A DNA stretch of 64,000 nucleotides, taken from positions 1 to 64,000 of the forward strand of contig JAJDAO010000073.1 of the NCBI GenBank assembly GCA_029261835.1, in the 5' to 3' direction. This DNA is from Deltaproteobacteria bacterium. Lineage in GTDB: Bacteria > Myxococcota_A > UBA9160 > UBA4427. Each line of letters starts with the position of its first letter. Position 1 is the stretch's first letter. Below the pieces are notes generated by a model. The model was not told where the DNA came from and ran no database searches. It saw only the letters and a list, made by a program, of their open reading frames with translations. Below, one piece after another: positions 59,539 to 64,000 of the stretch. The position numbers were made by a program, and so were the translations under genes.

Positions 59539-60498
59539 ATGGCGGGTGACGCTCGTGAGGTCGTGCAGGTGGACTCGGTCGTCAAGGACTTTCGTCCCGG
59601 CTTCGGTCTGCGGACCAAGCGAGTGCTCCACGGAGTCTCTTTCAGCGTGAGAGAGGGAGAGATCTTCGGCTTCGTGGGGCCAAACGGTGCCGGCAAGACC
59701 ACGACGCTCAAGGTGCTGATGGGATTGATCAAGGCGACCTCGGGCCGCGCCACGATTCTTGGCTGCGACGTGGCGCAGACTGAATTCAGAAGGCACATCG
59801 GCTTTCTTCCAGAGAATCCCTATTTCTACAGCTTCCTGACTGCGCGCGAGATCCTCAATTTCTACGCGAAGCTCTCGGGCGTGCCGAGCGCCGGGCGGCG
59901 CGACAGGGTGGACACGCTGCTGAATTGGGTGGGCCTCGAGCACGCTGCCGATGCGCGCCTGCGCACCTACTCCAAGGGCATGCTGCAGCGCGTGGGGGTC
60001 GCCCAAGCCCTCGTGCACAATCCGCGGGTCATCTTTCTCGACGAGCCGATGAGTGGGCTTGACCCGTTGGGTCGCAAGGAGATCAGGGATGTCGTTCTGC
60101 GCCTGAAGCGCGAGGGCAAGACCGTCTTCATGAATACCCACATCTTGTCGGATGTCGAGATGATCTGTGACCGAGTGGCGATCATCGTGGACGGCGTAAT
60201 TCGTTACCAGGGTCGCATCGAGGACTTCTTGATCGAGGACGAGCTGTGGAGCGACGTTGTGCTCTCGGGCCTGTCAGTAGAGGCGACCACGCACATCGAG
60301 GAGGCTTTCGATGCTCGCTTCCACGGAGTCGGAGAGCGAATCGAGATTCGGATCAGAGACAAGGATGTGAGCGCCGTGCTGCAGATCGCGCTCGCCGCTG
60401 GAGCGGAAGTCATCTCGCTGAGTCAGCACCGAGTTTCGCTCGAGACAATCTTCATCGACGCCGTGGAGCGGAGCGAAGGGGGAGGGGGCGAGTCGTGA
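59539..60498 (+). CDS. pilH: ABC transporter ATPase (PilH-like)
   Basis: 319 residues from ATG 59539 with GGAGAGAG upstream; ATGs at 59521 and 59524 are also in frame. Walker A GPNGAGKTT, signature YSKGMLQRVGVAQ (LSGGQ-like), Walker B VIFLDEPMSGLDP and the switch His in NTHILSD. The C-terminal 80 residues form an extension typical of two-gene export systems. The symbol is given because the gene lies in the pilA-x-ABC-ABC-pilD order of M. xanthus, where pilH is needed for pilus assembly and social motility. Confidence 0.87.
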   Translation: MAGDAREVVQVDSVVKDFRPGFGLRTKRVLHGVSFSVREGEIFGFVGPNGAGKTTTLKVLMGLIKATSGRATILGCDVAQTEFRRHIGFLPENPYFYSFLTAREILNFYAKLSGVPSAGRRDRVDTLLNWVGLEHAADARLRTYSKGMLQRVGVAQALVHNPRVIFLDEPMSGLDPLGRKEIRDVVLRLKREGKTVFMNTHILSDVEMICDRVAIIVDGVIRYQGRIEDFLIEDELWSDVVLSGLSVEATTHIEEAFDARFHGVGERIEIRIRDKDVSAVLQIALAAGAEVISLSQHRVSLETIFIDAVERSEGGGGES

Positions 60499-61274
60499 AG
60501 ACCTCGGTGACGCGCATCTGGATCATCGCCGTCAATACGGTGCGAGAGGCGATCCGCAACAAGCTGCTCTACACGCTGCTCTTCTTCTCCGTCGCCATCA
60601 TCGGCACGGCCGTGTTGATCGCCAGCCTGTCCTACGTCGAGGGAGAACGGATCATTCAGGACATCGGTTTGGCCGCGATACGGCTCTTCAGCGTCGGGAT
60701 CGCGATCTTCGTTGGAATCGGCCTGATCCACGGTGAGGTCGACCGAAGAACCATCTACACGATTCTCTCGAAGCCGGTTTCTCGCGCTGAATTCCTCTTG
60801 GGCAAGTTCCTCGGTCTGCTCCTCACAGTGTGGCTCCAGGTCATTCTCATGACGGTCGCCTTCGTCATCGTCACCTCTGCCACCGGTTCGAGGATTGATT
60901 CCGGTCACGCCGCGGCGCTGTTCCTGACAGCAATGGAGCTGATGGTGATCGTGGCGCTTGCCACGCTCTTCTCCGCTTTCACCACCCCGTTGCTGGCGGC
61001 GCTCTTCACACTCGGGGTCTACACCCTGGGGCATCTCAGCCGCGATATGCTCGCGCTCGCTCGGCAGGCCGAGGTCGAAGGCGTAAAGGTCGCCGCGACC
61101 TGGCTCTATCGGCTGCTGCCCGACCTGGAGAGCTTCAATCTGACGATTCAGGCTGTCCACGGGCTCACCATCTCTCCTGCGGAGATCTGGTTGCCTATGC
61201 TCTACGCCGTGGGCTACGCGATCGCGCTGCTCTTCGTTGCGTCGTTCATCTTTCAGCGCCGCGACTTGAAGTAG
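60495..61274 (+). CDS. pilI: ABC transporter permease (PilI-like)
   Basis: 259 residues from GTG 60495, overlapping the ATPase gene by GTGA. Six or so hydrophobic segments typical of an ABC-2 permease (LLYTLLFFSVAIIGTAVLIASL, FLGLLLTVWLQVILMTVAFVIV in part, LYAVGYAIALLFVASFIF). A GEVDRRTIYTILSKPVSRAEFLLGK loop (ABC-2 signature, given in part) is clear. It is the obligate partner of the upstream ATPase. The transported substrate of the M. xanthus system is unknown. Confidence 0.86.
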   Translation: MKTSVTRIWIIAVNTVREAIRNKLLYTLLFFSVAIIGTAVLIASLSYVEGERIIQDIGLAAIRLFSVGIAIFVGIGLIHGEVDRRTIYTILSKPVSRAEFLLGKFLGLLLTVWLQVILMTVAFVIVTSATGSRIDSGHAAALFLTAMELMVIVALATLFSAFTTPLLAALFTLGVYTLGHLSRDMLALARQAEVEGVKVAATWLYRLLPDLESFNLTIQAVHGLTISPAEIWLPMLYAVGYAIALLFVASFIFQRRDLK

Positions 61275-61333
61275 CGAGTCTCGCGGCTGGGGCCGTCTCC
61301 CGTGGTCGGCCGAGAGAGTGCGAGAGACCGAGA

Positions 61334-62206
61334 ATGAATCACGGGCTGGATCCGCTCCTGCTAAAGGCCGCCGCCTTCGCGTTCGGGCTGGTCGTTGGAT
61401 CATTCCTCAACGTCGTGATCCACCGGCTTCCGATCGGGCAGTCGATCGTCTTTCCGGGCTCCCACTGCCCCGCTTGCGACACGCCGATTTCGCCCCTCGA
61501 CAACGTGCCACTGCTCTCCTACCTCTGGCTACGCGGTCACTGTCGACACTGTGGAGTGTGGATATCGCCACGTTACCCAGCGGTGGAACTCCTGACGGGC
61601 TGCGTCTTCCTTGCAGTGACCTGGCGCCTTGGCCTCGGTTGGTTGGCGCTGGTTTGGATGGTCTTTGCCGCCGGTCTGATCGCCGCGGCCGTGATCGACC
61701 TCGATCACCAGGTGATCCCCGATGAGATCTCGCTGGGTGGGCTCGTGTTGGGGCTCATCGTCGTGCCATGGGTCTCGAGCACGACGGGCGTGCCCTACGC
61801 CGACGCGCTTTGGCAGAGCGGGCTCGGTGCCCTGATCGGAGCCGGGACACTCTGGACGGTGGCGTTTCTCCACGCCCGGATCTCCGCCGTGACGGGCCGG
61901 CAATTCGAGCATTGGCCGGGTGAGGGCGAATCGCTGCCCAGGCCTCGCGAAGCCGACTACTGGCTCTGGTTCCCCGGCCTCGGGCTGGGCGACGTCAAGC
62001 TGTTGGCCACGATCGGGGCATTCCTCGGCCCGTTCGGGGTGTTGGAAACGATCGTCGTCGCCTCGCTGATCGGGCTCGTGTTCGGGCTCGCCTACGCGCT
62101 TCTCACGCGTAGCTGGAGCAGCCCCTTCGGCTTCGGCCCCGCCATCGCGGCTGGCGCGCTGCTCACGCTCTTCCTGCCCGACAGCCTGCTTTCGTTGCTG
62201 CAGTGA
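61334..62206 (+). CDS. pilD: Prepilin peptidase / N-methyltransferase
   Basis: Cuts the pilin leader and methylates the new N-terminus in the inner membrane. 290 residues. N-terminal GSFLNVVIHRLP, zinc-binding CPAC and CRHC pairs, the two aspartates of the aspartyl protease (IDLDHQVIPD and GLGLGDVKLLA, a GxGD motif), and about eight membrane helices. Full-length with the methylase domain. It closes the pilus cluster and is followed by tRNA-Gln on the other strand. Confidence 0.95.
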   Translation: MNHGLDPLLLKAAAFAFGLVVGSFLNVVIHRLPIGQSIVFPGSHCPACDTPISPLDNVPLLSYLWLRGHCRHCGVWISPRYPAVELLTGCVFLAVTWRLGLGWLALVWMVFAAGLIAAAVIDLDHQVIPDEISLGGLVLGLIVVPWVSSTTGVPYADALWQSGLGALIGAGTLWTVAFLHARISAVTGRQFEHWPGEGESLPRPREADYWLWFPGLGLGDVKLLATIGAFLGPFGVLETIVVASLIGLVFGLAYALLTRSWSSPFGFGPAIAAGALLTLFLPDSLLSLLQ

Positions 62207-62218
62207 CCAGCTGCAGGC

Positions 62219-62292
62219 TGGTTCCCCAGCATGGATTCGAACCATGATTCGCGGATTCAGAGTCCGCTGTCCTGCCGTTAGACGACCGGGGA
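62219..62292 (-). tRNA. tRNA-Gln (CTG)
   Basis: Minus-strand cloverleaf: acceptor TCCCCGG/CTGGGGA (one G-U pair), discriminator A and encoded CCA. Anticodon stem GCGGA/TCCGC with loop CTCTGAA gives anticodon CTG. It reads CAG codons. It is adjacent to gltX, whose product handles the related glutamate acceptor. Confidence 0.95.
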
Positions 62293-62397
62293 ACACGGCC
62301 TACGGGCGCCGCGGCTTCGCCTACCACCCACCCGGCACGGGGTTCTGCGCGGCCCACCCTGAGAGCGCGCACATGCTAACGCGCCGCGAACGCTCTC

Positions 62398-63828
62398 TCA
62401 ATCGTCCGTGGCAACAGCGTCCCTGCGCTCGATCAGCTCGATCGCCTGGCCGATGCGCTGGATCGTGCGCTTCTCTCCGAGAACCACGAGCGTCTCGAAG
62501 ATGCCGGGCGAGCTGTGTCCGCCGGTGACGGCAACACGAATCGGTTGGGCCAGCTTACCCATCTTGAGATCTCCCAGCGCTGCGGCCACGTCGTGAAAGA
62601 TTCCCTCCAGCACCTCCTCGCTCCACTCCTCCGCCTCGCTCATACGCTCGAGCAGCGCGCGCATGACCGTCAGCGCAGAGCCTCTGAGGTGCTTCTTGAC
62701 CGCCTTCTCCTGATACTCGATCTCGTCGCGCAGATACCAGTGCGCGAGCTCGGCCATCTCCACGAGCGTCTTGCTGCGCTCGCGTAGCAGATCGAGCAGC
62801 TTGCGCAGCTCCGGCGTGTCTTCCACCGGCCGCTCGGCCACGCGCTCGAAATGCGGTCGCGCCTGTTGTAGCAGCTCGTTCATCGAGAGCTGCTTGATGT
62901 AGTGCTGATCGAGCCACTGCAGCTTCGCGATCTCCGCCCGCGCTGCCGAGCGACCCACGCTCTCGAGGTCGAAGAGCCGCCTGATGTCGTCGAGAGCGAA
63001 GATCTCCTCATCTCCATGCGACCAGCCGAGGCGCACGATCCAGTTCACCAGCGCAGCGGCCAGGTAGCCCTCTTCCTGGAACTGCTGGATCGAGACATTG
63101 TCCCGGCGTTTCGAGAGCTTCTTGCCAGACTCCGCAATGGTCAGCGGAATGTGGGCAAAGGTCGGGGGCTCCACCTCGAGGGCTTGGTAGAGTGCGATCT
63201 GGAATGGCGTGTTGGGGTGGTGGTCGGCCCCTCGAATGACGTGGCTGATTCCCATGTCGATGTCGTCCACCACGACCGCGAGGTGGAACAGCGGGCTGCC
63301 ATCGCTGCGCTGGATGATGGCGTCCCCGATCTGGCTCGCGTCCTGCCCGCTCGGGCCGAAGACGGCATCGCGAAAGCCGAGCATACCGTCCGGCGGCAGA
63401 CGCAGGCGTACGGTGTGCGGTCCGCAGTCCGGTCCGAGATCGAGTTCGCGGCAGTGGCCATCGTAGACACCCCTGCCTCCGGCATCGACGCTCGCCTGCT
63501 TGCGCAGCTCGAGTGACTCGCGCGTACAGGCGCAGCGGTAGGCTTTGTTCTGGGCGAGGAGTTGCTCGACAACCTCACGGTGTCTCTGGGCGTTCTCGCT
63601 CTGTCGGAACGGACCCTCATCCCAGTCGAGACCCAGCCAGCGCAGACCCTCGAGCACGGCCTCCTCCGACTCGCGTGTCGAGCGCTCGCGGTCGGTGTCC
63701 TCGATGCGCAGGATGAACTTGCCGCCGTGCCTGCGGGCGAAAGCCCAGTTGTAGAGTGCAGTTCTCGCGCTGCCGAGGTGCAGATACCCCGTGGGACTGG
63801 GGGCGAAGCGTGTGCGGACGTCTGTCAT
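62398..63828 (-). CDS. gltX: Glutamyl-tRNA synthetase
   Basis: Class I synthetase that charges tRNA-Glu, and tRNA-Gln in many bacteria that use GatCAB. 476 residues from the ATG at 63828. HIGH-type GYLHLGSART, LRIEDTDRERS, CxC in RCACTRE with further Cys residues, KLSKRRDNVS (KMSKS-type), and a C-terminal anticodon-binding domain. The presence of tRNA-Gln(CTG) and tRNA-Glu nearby is notable, but no amidotransferase or glnS is visible, so I cannot say whether it also charges tRNA-Gln. It is transcribed towards tRNA-Gln on the same strand. Confidence 0.96.
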   Translation of the reverse strand: MTDVRTRFAPSPTGYLHLGSARTALYNWAFARRHGGKFILRIEDTDRERSTRESEEAVLEGLRWLGLDWDEGPFRQSENAQRHREVVEQLLAQNKAYRCACTRESLELRKQASVDAGGRGVYDGHCRELDLGPDCGPHTVRLRLPPDGMLGFRDAVFGPSGQDASQIGDAIIQRSDGSPLFHLAVVVDDIDMGISHVIRGADHHPNTPFQIALYQALEVEPPTFAHIPLTIAESGKKLSKRRDNVSIQQFQEEGYLAAALVNWIVRLGWSHGDEEIFALDDIRRLFDLESVGRSAARAEIAKLQWLDQHYIKQLSMNELLQQARPHFERVAERPVEDTPELRKLLDLLRERSKTLVEMAELAHWYLRDEIEYQEKAVKKHLRGSALTVMRALLERMSEAEEWSEEVLEGIFHDVAAALGDLKMGKLAQPIRVAVTGGHSSPGIFETLVVLGEKRTIQRIGQAIELIERRDAVATDD

Positions 63829-63928
63829 GGGCGGCGGATCATACCCCAGCCTCCGCACGCGAAGAACGCCCTCTCAGCCGCCCACTCGCACGCCTTGCTC
63901 GGCGCGGCGATCGCGCCCGGGCGACCGC

Positions 63929-63958
63929 TTGACGCTGCGCTCTCCGCTCTGCTATCCC
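63929..63958 (+). promoter_or_regulatory. Candidate promoter pointing out of the window
   Basis: TTGACG (63929-63934), an 18-base spacer, then TATCCC (63953-63958). It resembles the aspS promoter (TTGACA-17-TATCCA). It would serve a gene beyond position 64000, divergent from gltX. Confidence 0.4.
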
Positions 63959-64000
63959 GTTGCCCGCCCTCCTGGCTGGCGGATCGGCAAGTCCCGGTTT

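Overview
This is a GC-rich chromosomal window from a bacterium that looks deltaproteobacterial in the broad sense, most like Myxococcota or a related uncultured lineage. The main reasons are the gene order pilA / TPR protein / ABC ATPase / ABC permease / prepilin peptidase, which is the order known from Myxococcus xanthus (pilA-pilG-pilH-pilI-pilD); sigma-54 signals and an enhancer-binding regulator; a LysM-dprA-trmFO-xerC-hslV-hslU block; and a recO-glyS-ppdK block. No phage, insertion sequence or CRISPR array was found. The assignment is inferred from gene order and protein families, not from a phylogeny.

Layout. 1-433: repeat-bearing non-coding DNA with a perfect 24-bp inverted repeat. 434-6313: NtrC-type regulator, large TPR lipoprotein, LysM protein. 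6429-12107: dprA, trmFO, xerC, hslV, hslU, the last four closely packed or overlapping. 12178-21721: a receiver-GAF-GAF protein, then argB and argF, a four-gene chaperone/signalling cassette (J-domain protein, Hsp70 without a lid, TPR adaptor, PAS pseudokinase), then argG. 21713-30340: UbiB-like kinase (minus strand), DUF1329 and Ycf48-like exported proteins, a GGDEF diguanylate cyclase, aspS. 30793-42059: central carbon metabolism (mdh, sucC, sucD on plus; 2-oxoacid:ferredoxin oxidoreductase subunits on minus), a molybdopterin oxidoreductase, and an unusual minus-strand trio (7-helix membrane protein, 100-aa protein, SDR fused to an F420-type Ddn domain). 42294-50331: acidic hypothetical protein, Tgl/PilF-like lipoprotein, RodZ-like HTH protein, recO, single-chain glyS, ppdK with a histone-like tail, small lipoprotein. 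50332-54148: ECF sigma factor behind a consensus sigma-54 promoter, small unknown protein, ICMT-like methyltransferase, small kinase-like protein, DEDDh exonuclease, tRNA-Glu(CTC). 54170-63828: giant MFS/spermidine-synthase/TPR protein, the type IV pilus group with a consensus sigma-54 promoter before pilA, tRNA-Gln(CTG), gltX.

How the parts fit. The metabolic genes describe a TCA-cycle segment in which 2-oxoglutarate and succinyl-CoA can be interconverted by a ferredoxin enzyme (KorAB) and succinyl-CoA synthetase, with an LDH-like malate dehydrogenase and PPDK for the PEP/pyruvate node. Type IV pilus genes, TPR lipoproteins and sigma-54 control suggest a surface-motile or surface-attached lifestyle. 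The strongest candidates for something undescribed are the chaperone-adaptor cassette embedded among the arginine genes, the SDR-Ddn fusion with its 7-helix neighbour, and an apparent sigma-54 to ECF sigma cascade.
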